From contig JASVEC010000016.1 in the NCBI GenBank assembly GCA_030770535.1, positions 434,001 to 498,000 on the forward strand: a stretch of DNA of 64,000 nt, in the 5' to 3' direction. Below the pieces are notes generated by a model. That model did not search any database, was not told the DNA's origin, and was given only the letters and a program-made list of their open reading frames with translations. Origin of the DNA: Batkoa obscura (Eukaryota; Entomophthoromycota; Entomophthoromycetes; Entomophthorales; Batkoaceae). Position 1 is the stretch's first letter. Each line of letters begins with the position of its first letter. Shown in pieces: positions 20,730-31,186 of this stretch. The position numbers and the translations under genes are program-made.

Positions 20730-22157
20730 ATGTTGACATTGCTAACCTTAATCAATCTTTTCTATTATAAAGCCATTGCATTGTTACCAAGGGCTAGTGA
20801 GGGTGGATGTATAGTGATTGAAGATAAATTGTATTATTTGGGTGGGAGGACCTATTCACCAAACATTGGTTATATAAGACAAAATTATGAAGTATTTACA
20901 TTAAACTTGCAGGAAGGGTTTAAGCTAGCTGGAAACATTGCGCCATGGGAAAGGAAAAACATAACTAATCCACCAAGAACGATGCTCACTAAATATATGT
21001 TTTATATCGGAACTGAAAACCGGCGTAAAACAATAGTAGGTTTTAAGAATGATTATATGAGGTTAGGTTTAGTTATTAATTATTTTGATATGGAATTAAA
21101 TAAATGGTATAAAGAAGATTTTGTTGATAAGATGTATGCTGAGTTTAATATAGCAAATGTAGAGATAATAAACTCTCAACAGATATACTTTCTATTACAA
21201 GATGAGAAAGATTTAAATCAATTCTATATATCTGGGAGTTTTCATTATCGGAATTCAACTGAACGTACATCACTTCAATTGAATTCATTTAATATCAAAA
21301 CAAAGCAAATGAAATTGATACATAAAACAAATAAGAAGGTTATTTTTGAGCAATTGTTTATTTTAAACAACAAATTGTACTATGTTGAATATACAACAGA
21401 ATATAAACGAGAGTTGATATATCGTAATAAAACTTTGTATGAGCTAGATTTGAAAACATATAATTTAAAAACATATAGTTTGAATATAAATTTGTTGTAC
21501 TATCAATCTACATTTGTAAAAGTTCAGCAATCAATATATCTTATTGGATTGAGAGATGGGAATAAAAGAATAATGGAAATTTATGAGTTCAAATTTAACC
21601 CGTTTTTGTTTAAGAGGATTGATAAAAAAATTGCCTCGTTTAATCATTGGGGATGCTTTGCTAGCTATGATAGCTTTATTATAAATTCATTCGGCGATCA
21701 ATATGGTGGTACTAATACCGTTCTAGAAAGCACAGATAAAATGTTAATATTAGATACAAAAAGTTGGGAGGTTGTTGAAGGCTTACCATCCTTAATTGAG
21801 AATAAAGAAAATATTAGGAAAGATGACAGCGAGAACGATAACACAAATAAGGGGGTTGGTAAAAGCGACAAGAGGGAAAATAATAGTTCGTTAATAGGAG
21901 GGGTTGTAGGAGGGATAGGCGGATTTCTTATAATAGCAGCAGCTATAATATTTACATTTTACAAACGTAAATTGAAAAAAGATAAGCCACCAAGTATCAT
22001 TATGGAGCCGATACTTACCAAACCAATTGATCTATTAGATGCCAACAACATTTATTACAACTCAGGAATATTTAACTATTCCCAAGAAATTGATTTTAAT
22101 AGTAATATGTTACCTGCAAAAACACACCTCAAACTCAATGGAAATAACTATAGTTGA
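20730..22157 (+). CDS. Kelch-like type I membrane protein (paralog 2)
   Basis: A single-exon gene of 475 residues, collinear with the 484-residue paralog at 4534-5988. It has a signal peptide (about 1-17), then LPRASEGGCIVIEDKLYYLG and a predicted beta-propeller with FNHWGCFASY, IINSFGDQYG and ESTDKMLILDTKSWE. A juxtamembrane Asn/Lys-rich linker precedes one transmembrane helix (about residues 388-410, GGVVGGIGGFLIIAAAIIF) and a basic stop-transfer KRKLKKDK. The cytoplasmic tail keeps the paralog's MEPILTKPIDLLDANN block, so the tail is under constraint and may bind a partner. Protein sequence is only moderately similar between the two, so the duplication is not recent. Function unknown; a surface receptor or adhesin is a guess. 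Confidence 0.75.
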   Translation: MLTLLTLINLFYYKAIALLPRASEGGCIVIEDKLYYLGGRTYSPNIGYIRQNYEVFTLNLQEGFKLAGNIAPWERKNITNPPRTMLTKYMFYIGTENRRKTIVGFKNDYMRLGLVINYFDMELNKWYKEDFVDKMYAEFNIANVEIINSQQIYFLLQDEKDLNQFYISGSFHYRNSTERTSLQLNSFNIKTKQMKLIHKTNKKVIFEQLFILNNKLYYVEYTTEYKRELIYRNKTLYELDLKTYNLKTYSLNINLLYYQSTFVKVQQSIYLIGLRDGNKRIMEIYEFKFNPFLFKRIDKKIASFNHWGCFASYDSFIINSFGDQYGGTNTVLESTDKMLILDTKSWEVVEGLPSLIENKENIRKDDSENDNTNKGVGKSDKRENNSSLIGGVVGGIGGFLIIAAAIIFTFYKRKLKKDKPPSIIMEPILTKPIDLLDANNIYYNSGIFNYSQEIDFNSNMLPAKTHLKLNGNNYS

Positions 22158-22327
22158 AATTTAATTACTATGAGTAAAGCTAACGAATTTAAATATCTGA
22201 GCTATTTAATAAAATTTACTGACTTAATGAAAGAAAGTTACTTTGAAAACTTAAAGCTCCATGGGTCAAGAACATTCCTCTACTAGTCTTTTTATTCTCT
22301 TTTTAAATTACTTTTTCTAACACTTTA

Positions 22328-22421
22328 TGGGGATGTTTTTTTTCATTATTTTTTCTATTTTTTAAGCGCTATTTGAGTAGAAAGATTACTAGTAAAATTC
22401 TCAAACAAATATATCCTCTTA
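22328..22421 (+). repeat. TGGGG foldback MITE copy
   Basis: Copy starting TGGGGATG after TA, with TTTTTTAAGCGCTATTTGAG in the middle and a diverged right end (ATATCCTCTTATA). Confidence 0.8.
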
Positions 22422-22825
22422 TATTAATCTACTACTTGTGACTTTACCCCATCAAAAGTGTAAGGAAAGAGCTATGACGTCTTTCACATACATTATGTTA
22501 AATGAACTATTTTCATTATTTTCAGCTTTTTTATAGGTACAAATTAAAAATGGGAGCTTTCAATATTATTAAGCAATAATCCTTACAGGTTTATTAGGAT
22601 ATTAAATATTGATAGCAGTTGTATTATGTTAATTTATTCCACCAATCATACGACATAAATTTTAGGTTTTTGCATTACTAACAACATTATATTTAAGAAA
22701 AGTTGATATAAACAATATTAAATAAACTGAAAACAACTTAATATTATATAAGTATATTGTATAGAGTGAGTTTACAGAATTTATAAATATATATAGATTA
22801 TACTGTAAAATATCACTAATTCTGA
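22422..22825. other. Intergenic before tRNA-Tyr
   Basis: About 400 bp, AT-rich, with nothing recognisable. Confidence 0.5.
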
Positions 22826-22908
22826 TCTCACCTTAGCTCAGTTGGAAGAGCGATGGACTGTAAATAATAGCAATCCATCGGTCCCTGGTTCGATCCCGGG
22901 AGGTGAGA
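22826..22908 (+). tRNA. tRNA-Tyr(GTA) with 9-nt intron
   Basis: The acceptor stem TCTCACC pairs perfectly with GGTGAGA at the 3' end. The D arm (TTAGCTCAGTTGGAAGAG) and T arm (CCCTGGTTCGATCCCGGG) are canonical. The anticodon arm is ATGGA-CTGTAAA-TCCAT once a short insert of about 9 nt (ATAATAGCA) just 3' of the anticodon is removed. This is the usual place for a nuclear tRNA intron and tRNA-Tyr is the tRNA most often interrupted in eukaryotes. A run of seven T follows at 22910, as expected for RNA polymerase III. Confidence 0.93.
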
Positions 22909-22916
22909 TTTTTTTA
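22909..22916 (+). terminator. Pol III T-run terminator
   Basis: TTTTTTT run starting within 2 nt of the tRNA-Tyr 3' end. Confidence 0.7.
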
Positions 22917-23663
22917 TTTAATTGAATTATACAATAGACTGGTAGTAATAGTTTATAATAATGTTTAAACTAAACTAAAGTTAATTAAAAGTAAAATATC
23001 TTTTATTAATACTGACACAATCAAGTAAGCACTTCAAAAATGTGGTTACTTTAAACTATTTATATAAATAATAAAACCTAGTTTTATGTATATGATATAA
23101 TTTTAATTTGTCATTATCATCTTTTTAGTCTTTACAGTTCAATTATTTTAAAAAAACAAATATAGTATTAATTCTTAAAATTTCCAATATAGTTAATAAA
23201 CAAATATTATGCTATTTTTGCTTCAAAAATTCCTAATAGATTTTAAACTTTTTAAATTAATAAAGGACTTTAAAAGATAAAAGATATTAAAGCTTAATAG
23301 GGCTTGATAACATAATACAATCTAAACTACAAAAAAATAAACTTAGATCACTATTAGAACACTAAAAGAAAAGTTTTTAGCCAATTAGAATTCGTATTTA
23401 TTTTGATACCATCATTTTTATCTAAAAATGACTTCAAACTGAAACTTTTCTAAACAACAAACTTTACAATTAGTGACGCAAACAATCAAATTGTCAATAA
23501 TTTTAATCATGAACTGATTATTTTAAAAAATAAAAAGCTCCCAATTCGCAATTTTTTCAATCCAAATTTGAAAATCATGATCTCATTGCATCCCAAGGAA
23601 AGGTATAAATACTAAATTTCTTCTCAAAAACATTTTTAAAGTTTAAAATTCTTATTATTTAGG
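22917..23663. other. Intergenic / 5' leader of LEA-like gene
   Basis: No gene in most of it. A TATA box (23604-23611) and a possible 5'-UTR acceptor (ATTTAG immediately before the ATG) lie near the right end. Confidence 0.5.
23604..23611 (+). promoter_or_regulatory. TATA box of LEA-like gene
   Basis: TATAAATA 53-60 nt upstream of the ATG at 23664. Confidence 0.45.
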
Positions 23664-25034
23664 ATGGTACAAAAAGTGCGCGAACAAAAGATTCAACAAA
23701 GAGCTAGTGAATTCAAATCCGATGCTAGTGAAGCCGCTACCCATGCTGCTAGCGCTGCCAAAGAAGGTGCTGCTTACGTCACTGAAGCTGTAAAAGGTAA
23801 TATTGTTGACCCTGCCAAAAAGGTTGGGCAAAAAGCTGGCTCCATCGTTACTGATAATATCGCTACCGCTACTGAATATTTGTCTGAAAATGTAGTTGAT
23901 GCTACTGAATATATTAAGGATAGAGCTGAAGATGGTAAGGAATATGTTAAAGAAAGGGCAGAGGATGCTAAAGCTTATGTCAAAGGAAAGGCTGAAGGTG
24001 CTAAAGAGTATGTAGATGAAACCGTTGAAGATGCTAAGGGTTATGCCCATAAGAGAGCAAAAGAAGTTAAAAAGGAAGGTAAACATGTCAAAGGTTTACT
24101 TCGAAATCTTGGTGATCAGTATTATAATATTTTTGTTTCACCGGTCTCTTATCGACTTTCGGATTCTTATCGAAGTGCAGCTCGTACTTGGAATAAGTTC
24201 CATAGTTCCCTTTATCGCCCAGCCAAATCCTATAATGAAAAGAGCACCGAAGAATATCTGGAAAAACTTAAGGGTTTTTTTGATAAGGATGCTATTGAAA
24301 ATGAACCCAAGCTCAAAGAGGCCTTTGATTATATTTTAAATTCTGCTCATTCTGCTAAAAACAGTGCAGGTGAAGCTTTATCCGAAGCTAAAGATAAGAT
24401 TACTGATACCCTAAAGGATGGTTATGAAAATGTAGCTCAAACTGGAGAACAAACTAAAGATTACTGGAATTCCATTTCAAATAGTATTACTGAATCATTA
24501 AGTCTTAAGACTAGTCCAAGAGGATATTGGAGAAATATTTATCAAAGTATTGAGGATCAAAATAATCCAATTGCTGCCCCAATCTCTACTCTTGGTTATG
24601 CTCCAGCACCAATCACTTCCTTTTACCTTGGACTTATGACTATTCTTTACACAATGACTTTGTTAAAGAAATGGACTTGGGCCTATGGTTCATTACTTAT
24701 TAAAGAAACCGTTAAAGATGGGAATGGTACAGTATACGCTGAAAAGAAAACAGAAATTAAAGATGTTCATCCATCATCAACTAGTGAATTACAAAGATTT
24801 GAACAACCCTATTGGATTGTAGCTGTGTTTGGGAATTTACTACTACTTGAGTTAAATGATTATTCTAATTTAATAGTTCAATTATTTTTTATTCTAACTG
24901 TTGGATTTTCAGTATTATCTTCCTTTGTTCATCCATCTTATTCTCAATGGGTTACTTATACTCCTTATTATGGATTATTAATAGCTTCCGCTTTGAATAT
25001 TTTTACTGGGTTATTCCAGGTTCCCCTTCTTTAA
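23664..25034 (+). CDS. LEA/apolipoprotein-like amphipathic protein with C-terminal membrane segments
   Basis: A single-exon gene of 456 residues. Residues about 10-145 are Ala/Lys/Glu-rich helix with 11-residue periodicity (YVKERAEDAKAY, YVKGKAEGAKEY, YVDETVEDAKGY), the pattern of late-embryogenesis-abundant and perilipin/apolipoprotein-like amphipathic helices that lie on membranes or lipid droplets. A second such stretch is at about 230-275 (AKNSAGEALSEAKDKITDTL). The C-terminal 140 residues carry about four hydrophobic segments (SFYLGLMTILYTMTLL; IVAVFGNLLLLEL; IVQLFFILTVGFSVLS; YYGLLIASALNIFTGLF). Unlike its neighbours it has many Gly/Ala codons and no intron, which suits high expression. 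I infer a lipid-droplet, ER or stress-protective membrane role; no enzyme motif is visible. Confidence 0.7.
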   Translation: MVQKVREQKIQQRASEFKSDASEAATHAASAAKEGAAYVTEAVKGNIVDPAKKVGQKAGSIVTDNIATATEYLSENVVDATEYIKDRAEDGKEYVKERAEDAKAYVKGKAEGAKEYVDETVEDAKGYAHKRAKEVKKEGKHVKGLLRNLGDQYYNIFVSPVSYRLSDSYRSAARTWNKFHSSLYRPAKSYNEKSTEEYLEKLKGFFDKDAIENEPKLKEAFDYILNSAHSAKNSAGEALSEAKDKITDTLKDGYENVAQTGEQTKDYWNSISNSITESLSLKTSPRGYWRNIYQSIEDQNNPIAAPISTLGYAPAPITSFYLGLMTILYTMTLLKKWTWAYGSLLIKETVKDGNGTVYAEKKTEIKDVHPSSTSELQRFEQPYWIVAVFGNLLLLELNDYSNLIVQLFFILTVGFSVLSSFVHPSYSQWVTYTPYYGLLIASALNIFTGLFQVPLL

Positions 25035-25350
25035 ATTGTAGTGGAATTATATTGGTATAATTTTAAATATTATATATATTTAGAATTTAGCTTTTTTATT
25101 ATAATAAAATTTATTAGCTTATATAAATTATTTTAATTTGAATCGTTTATTTGAGTTTTAAATTTGAGAGGTAATGGTAAATATATAAAGTTAAATAAAA
25201 CATAAATATCATAAATGATTTTTAACCTTATTTAACAATTCAACATAATAAACAATAAACAGTAGATATCATAGACAGTATAAAAAGAAAAATAAACTTT
25301 GTTCAACAAATAAGGTAACAACATAAATAGCCTGTAATTCATTCTCATCC

Positions 25351-27801
25351 TTAAACTTCTCTCTCGATCTGTTCCACTAACCTAATAGAGGTTTTAACTA
25401 CTTCCAACAATTTGACATTCTCCTGTGTATCTCCTAAAATATGGAGTGGTTGCCATTGTACTCTTTCCCCCAATAACAATCCTTTATTACCCTGAAAATA
25501 CTTGGACCAATCTCGATGATAAGTTTCTAATTGATAATAAGGAGGCAAATGGTTATGATCTAAATATCCATTGACCTTATTATCATCATCTTCTTTGATT
25601 AAATTATAAACCTCAATTCGATTTAAATCACATCCAATATTTTCAGTTAATTTAAACCCTTCTTTAGTTTTTAACTTAATACTATTGATTTTTAAGATAC
25701 CAGGTATGTTTTTATATGCTATACTTTGATCTTTAGGACTATTATTTAAAAAAGTAATATTAAAGTTAATATACCATATTGTGTAGATTATTATAGAACT
25801 TACTTACAAGTAAATGAATTTAAAAATGTTTTGATCCATTTGAGCTTCACTGGTAATAATACTCTAGTAGATAAACTAATTTGAAAATCCAATTTACTAA
25901 ATTAAAGTTAGTGATATTAAAAATAGGAGTTAATAAATGTATTTCAAGTTACCGATCTAATGAAGACCAATTAATTTTAGTATGGTAATGTTTAGATGAA
26001 ATAACTTTAATTAATTGCATTGTAAAATAGCTAATATAAATTTTAATAGGCTTCATTTCATTATTATTCATTTGTTTTATCATTCCTTTAAGTTCAAATA
26101 CTTTATGTGATGTTATTACATTCGATAAAAAGTTTTTTACTTTTAATATAACAGATTCATCTTCACTTAAACTATAAAACAGAAATAATAAATAAAATAA
26201 TAAATAATAATAACAATCTTACCAATTAAAAAAGTAAGTTTGACTTTTATATTGATTCATAACGATATCGTTAATACTTGTATAATCCCATATTTTTTTA
26301 TTTACATTTAAATTGGGTATTATATAAAATATTTTACCGAATCTATAATAGTAAAGTAATATAAATATGAATGTTATAAATATCCTATAAATAAGCTTAC
26401 TTTATCTTTAAATCAACTTCACCATAGTGAGAAGATGCTTCACCTAAGCCATGTACTAATTCTTTGTGTAAAAAATCCCAATTATATTTTCTACGGCTAC
26501 AAAATAAAAATAAAAATAAGAATAAAAATAATATATAAATTAATAATGACAATGACAATAATATATAGTAAACTTACTTTAAGCCAGGTAATTTCTTTGG
26601 TTTATTTTCTAAATTAAAATCTACTCCTTGATATTTATTACTTTTATAATACACTCTTTGATTTGAATCCATAAATTTTATATCAGAGTTGCTAAAAAAA
26701 TCTTGTTGATTTTGTTCATTTCGATTTAATGTATTTGATCTCATTGGAACTATATTTTAACAATAGATTATTATCATATACTGCTATATTAATATAGTAA
26801 ATAATATTACCGTTTTTATCTCCTGTACTTTCATTATCATCTGAACTTGATACTTCTAATACAGAATCCCAACGTATTTTTACTATTTTTTGATTTCTTG
26901 GTCTCGTTCTTTTATTAATATTATTAGTAAAATTATACTTCATAATATCTTCTTCTCTATCTGATGTATTTTCATGAAAACCAAAATGAGGTGGCTTGAA
27001 TCTTGATTTTTTGATAATACCAAATTTATTTTCCAGCTTAGGCAAATAATTCAGTATATCCGGATGTGTCATACCATTTGATAATGTAAAATTAATATCA
27101 TCTTTTTTTATGGCTGTTATTGGCAAATATAACTGATATCTTTTTTGTCGACTTAATTTTAGATTTAAATGGTAGTCCTTTAAATTATAAATGTAAAATT
27201 GTCTAGGTATTAATTGTGGAAAAGGTACAAAACAAATCTGTTGTTCAATATCAGCTAAAGGATAATGAAATAAAGATATTGGAATTCTTATATTTTTTAT
27301 TGATAACTAGAAATGAAAATAAAAATAAAAAATATTGTTTATTCTTATTATTATAATTACCTTGGTATCAACAAAGCAACTTAATCTTTGATAGCCCAAT
27401 TCTACTTTATCTGGGTCTTCGGAAGCGATAGTGATACGGTTATTATTCTCAATTTTAAATTCAGCTTGAGTTTGTTCCGTTAACATATGTAACCAATTTT
27501 CACCAAAAGGGGAAATAAAAAAAGCTCTTAAATTTAAAGTTTCAACTGGAAACTCATAGACTTTACAGTTATCGACAATATCATCTTCACTATCATCTTC
27601 ATACATACTATCACTACTTGGATAAGAACTGTGATGAGTTCTTACCTCTTTTCCGTTTCTTGGGGTGTTAAAACTTTCCCTTTCTTCTTCCATAGATCCA
27701 CCATAGCTACAATCACTTGACTGTTGTTGATTACCTTCTGTTTCACTATCACTATCCATTACTGGTAAATAATCTGGTACTTTTTTATACATTGATACCA
27801 T
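25351..27801 (-). CDS. KH-like domain protein of unknown function
   Basis: Eight exons (27361-27801, 26811-27306, 26578-26749, 26401-26496, 26223-26342, 25953-26171, 25804-25896, 25351-25738) join in frame to 674 residues. Residues about 1-75 are acidic, Ser-rich and probably disordered. At about 85-145 a segment (FFISPFGENWLHMLTEQTQA, then RITIASEDPDKVELGYQRL) has the shape of a KH RNA-binding fold, with SPFGENW at the GxxG place. The rest is mixed alpha/beta with Trp-Asp motifs (KIWDYTSI, NRRKYNWDF) and ends with a segment containing CDLNRIEVYN and YHRDWSKYF. I do not recognise the whole; fungal proteins of this size with an N-terminal KH-like unit exist but lack a known role. The exon 7-8 join uses the second of two overlapping GTAAGT donors, which is needed to keep frame. 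Confidence 0.65.
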
Positions 27802-28093
27802 ATCACTTATCTTTTTAGTAATTAACCATTCTCTATTAAAATGTTAATTAATTTATAAATAAATTACTTTTATTTTAAAATATCCAACTTTACGCTTTAT
27901 TCACTGATTTTTGGTTATTACCACATATTTTGATAGACTATAGAGGGTATAAATTGTAAGTTGTCATTATTTTAGTTTTTAAAATAGATTATTACCTTCT
28001 TTTTAGATAGAAACTGAATATCGCAATGAGCGTATTTGGCTACTTTTCTATACAATTTATCATTAATAATTTATAAATTTAAATTATTTAAAT

Positions 28094-28230
28094 TTACTCA
28101 ATAGCTTCTTTTAATTCCTCAAGTTCATTCTTAGCCCATTGAAATGGTACAGTGATATTTAATACCAGTTGACGAGGAGATTGACCAGGCCCATGGGTTG
28201 TCATTTTTCTTGTTAAATGAAAGAATTGAA
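28094..28230 (-). pseudogene. Orphan 3' exon-like fragment
   Basis: An acceptor (TTATTTTCAG) is followed by an open segment beginning QFFHLTRKMTTHGPG and ending FQWAKNELEELKEAIE then a stop. An internal ATG at 28204 would give 36 residues. Composition and splice signal look genic, but no matching upstream exon was found; the stretch beyond 28499 is occupied by a MITE. It could be the last exon of a small gene or a remnant. Not recognised. Confidence 0.35.
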
Positions 28231-28499
28231 CTGAAAATAAGAATGATTTTATACTTTATTTTTTTAATTTTTTTGCATTAAAAGTTTCATCATAAATTAT
28301 TCAATTTAGTTAACATTATATAAATTGTATTAAAGTTTATTTTATTAATAGTTTAATTTATTTTTAACTATTCTGCTATTTTATTTAATATATCAGATGT
28401 TTGATATGTTCCATCACATTTTGAACCCAGTTTGGCTATTATTTTATAATCTATTTTAGTATTTAATTGATGCTCTATTTAACATTTAAAACTATGATA

Positions 28500-28592
28500 T
28501 GGTGATGTGTTTTTTTTGAATTTTACTAATAACTTTTCCACTCAAACAGTGCTCAAAAATAGAAAAAGTAATGAAATAAAAAAAAACCTCCA
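28500..28592 (-). repeat. TGGGG foldback MITE copy
   Basis: Copy with ends TGGTGATG and CCTCCA, flanked by TA. It lies right beside the coding-like fragment 28372-28480 and may have interrupted a gene. Confidence 0.8.
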
Positions 28593-28719
28593 TATGATAA
28601 ACACTAAAAACAAAAATTATTCATGGCGAAACAAGCAATCTACTAATAAATAAATAAAATATAAACAATGTAAATCTAACAACTATAATTTTTAATTAAT
28701 ATATTTGAAAAATTAACCC

Positions 28720-29400
28720 AATGCCATTTTTAAACTACTCTTCAAAGGTTGCTGTTGACTAGCAACATGAGTAAAAACAGGTTCGTTACTATCTACTATA
28801 GTGTCTTGTTGATTAACTACCTCTTTCCTACTTTTTATTAGTTTTACTTGATTAGTAACATCAAAAATATTGGAATTACTGCAATTTACTACAGTACTCT
28901 CCTTAGGCTGATCCTTGAGTATTACTTTATATACAACACCCTGCTGGCAAACATATCTTGATTAACACCTAATTGGATGGGTTATAAGTTAACTGTTAAA
29001 CCTGGTACGTTAATAGCTAACCAAGGTTTATTCCCTCGCTTAGAAGGCTTCTTATTACCACTAAGCATACTTTCAAACCAACTATTGAATTCTCCTTCCT
29101 TTGAATTATTAGAATTAAAAGTTTACTATTTCTACCACAAATATCTTAATGGGTAGCATTTGTCTTTCCGTTAATTGCAATATTATCATCTTCAGCTACT
29201 GGGGCTGGTTTTGAATCTAAGGCATAAATGAGTTGGTTTTTTGAGGATAAGTGAGCGTTGGTTTTATCTAGAAGTTTACTAATAGCAGATGAACATACTT
29301 TTTTTTATCCCTTGTTTTAAATTAGTTTGATAATATGCTTCTATAGTTAAGAGGACAATGAATGTGAGAAAAAGTGAATTGAGTTTCCTTATTTTTATTT
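28720..29400 (-). pseudogene. Decayed secreted-protein gene
   Basis: Minus-strand remains of a gene: a hydrophobic signal-like lead (FLTFIVLLTIEA near 29370), a middle segment EFNSWFESMLSGNKKPSKRG, and a tail ending PLKSSLKMALG before a stop, with several stops and frame changes between. The build (short secreted protein, Lys/Gly-rich middle, short amphipathic end) resembles the family at 52-57 kb, but sequence similarity is weak, so relation is only a suggestion. Confidence 0.4.
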
Positions 29401-29802
29401 GTTACTATTAACGACTATGTTTGAGAGGGAATATTTATAGTATTTCAAGACAGTTGTCATTACAATTTATTTGAATAATTTTAGTTTTTAGTATTAAGTT
29501 AATTTATTAGCTTGGAAGGTTGGAGTTTAAATCTGTACTCAAATTAGAACCTTTGATTTGTTAAATGTGTATTAGTTTTATCAGAAATTAATATTTTTAG
29601 TTTATTTATTTTTGATTAATACTAAATTTTAAAATTAATATAACAATTAAAATCTAGATAATTTAACTTTAGTCATATTTTATTGTATTTATTTGATAAA
29701 AATAGTTACATTAAATCAAAAATAACATCTCATTAAAAAATATTTATAAAAATACAAATGTTTTAATCCTCATATTATTCCATCCTTTCATGATTTTTCC
29801 CC

Positions 29803-30955
29803 CTATTTTGATTGACAATACTCTTGAAACAACTCAGCGAAAGATTCCCTCAACTAAGTAAAAAAGTCAATTACAATCCTCATAAAAACTAGAAACTTTT
29901 TTTACCTGTTCTGATACCACTTTTGAATTCGTCAAATAAGCCAATAATAAAGTATTTGGTAACCAAGTACCTTGAATATTACCTTTATGGTTATTATCAA
30001 CAATAACATCAATACCTTCTGAATTCTTTACAAATAAATAAGAAGCATTCATAGGTATCACTCCCTTAGGGAAATAATGGGAGAATTCATTTAATTGATC
30101 CAAATAAACCTAAAATAATAAGACATTAAATAACAATAGACAACATAAATAGTACCTGTTTTTCTTTTTCTTCTATTGGACCGCTCGTTTGTTTCTCTAA
30201 ATGGTATTTTAAATTCCTAGTCAATCCACCTTTTAAATGTGGGCCATTCGTTGCTCTTACAGGAACTTAAAATAGAGTTAATCTGTACAAATTAATAATA
30301 AACAATCTTCTTACTTATATTCACTGCAAATAATGCTTTTGAATCAATCAATTGCTTAATAAATTGATTGCAATATTCTTTATCCAAGAGAAATTTTTCT
30401 TTATCAAAATCCTAAATATTAATTATTAGCATTCTATATTACATATATATAACACAAAACTTACTTTAAACTCTTTATTCTTCTTTAAAAACTCTTTTAA
30501 CCCTCTCTCTTCAATATAAACGGCCACTGAATAAGCTTGAAACTTTAAAATAGTAACAGTTCTCACACCCATACCCATTAATTGATATTTTTTATTTAAT
30601 ACATATAATTCGCTATCATAATTGATGCCAGAAGCTTTTTCAGCTAAATAAATATGCATTAGCTCAAGGGAATTAGTTAGAATTTATCGATTATGAACTA
30701 CTTTTAAAATCCTTGGCTACGCCTTCATTTTTTATCATTTGAGTTTTAAACAAACTATAACCTAAACCAATACCAGCGCCGATAATAAAACTTTTTTTGA
30801 GGATCGAATTGCTGTTGTTATTACCCTAGAAAATAATATAAATTTATCTAAAATTTTTCATTCTTCGTCTCGCGCTTCACTTCACTTACCTTACTACTAT
30901 AGTATTTCCTACTCAAAGGCTTAATTTGTTTTATTGTATTGAGTAATAAACGCAT
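29803..30955 (-). CDS. AIM18: AIM18/AIM46-like mitochondrial chalcone-isomerase-fold protein
   Basis: Seven exons (30890-30955, 30702-30825, 30465-30643, 30315-30411, 30156-30265, 29906-30109, 29803-29853) give 276 residues in frame. The first 22 residues (MRLLLNTIKQIKPLSRKYYS) are a mitochondrial presequence, followed by one membrane-spanning segment (SFIIGAGIGLGYSLF). The chalcone-isomerase-like domain starts at the LMGMGVRTVTILKFQAYSVA segment, which is the hallmark of this fold, and runs through VPVRATNGPHLKGGLTRNL, IPMNASYLFVKN and GTWLPNTLLLAYL. Yeast AIM18 and AIM46 are inner-membrane proteins of this family; they probably bind fatty-acid-like ligands rather than catalyse flavonoid cyclisation. 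The intron at 30644-30701 skips an ATG that would otherwise look like a start. Confidence 0.85.
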
Positions 30956-31113
30956 TTCAATTTAGAAAACGGAGTTGATGAAGCTGATTTACTTTTAATT
31001 TGAAAAATAGAAATGTTAAGTTTCCAATTTTGTCAAAATTTATTGATGACAATGCATTAAATTGCTTTGTCAAAAAAAGTATTAAAATAAGATACTCACA
31101 AAGAGACACAAAT

Positions 31114-31186
31114 GGGGTAGTAGCTCAATCGGTAGAGTACTCGCTTTGCATGCGAGGGGCACGGGGATCGAAACCCTGCTACTCCA
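31114..31186 (+). tRNA. tRNA-Ala(TGC)
   Basis: A full cloverleaf: acceptor GGGGTAG with CTACTCC (one G-U pair), D arm TAGCTCAATCGGTAGAGTA, anticodon arm CTCGC-TTTGCAT-GCGAG with anticodon TGC, T arm ACGGGGATCGAAACCCTG. The discriminator A is at 31186. There is no intron. The first long T run downstream (31208) would serve as terminator. Confidence 0.93.

Larger units (their letters stand above)
27802..28719. other. Intergenic with coding fragments and a MITE
   Basis: Holds a MITE (28500-28592) and two minus-strand coding-like fragments, 28372-28480 and 28094-28230, neither of which makes a complete gene. Confidence 0.45.

Noticed and set aside
23655-24086. 143-codon minus-strand frame
   Set aside because: Antisense shadow of the LEA-like gene; its hydrophobic repeats come from the Lys/Ala/Glu codon pattern on the other strand.
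30426-30661. Separate gene starting MHIYLAEKASG
   Set aside because: The ATG falls within an intron of the AIM18-like gene; a TTTAG acceptor right after it restores the frame with the upstream exon.
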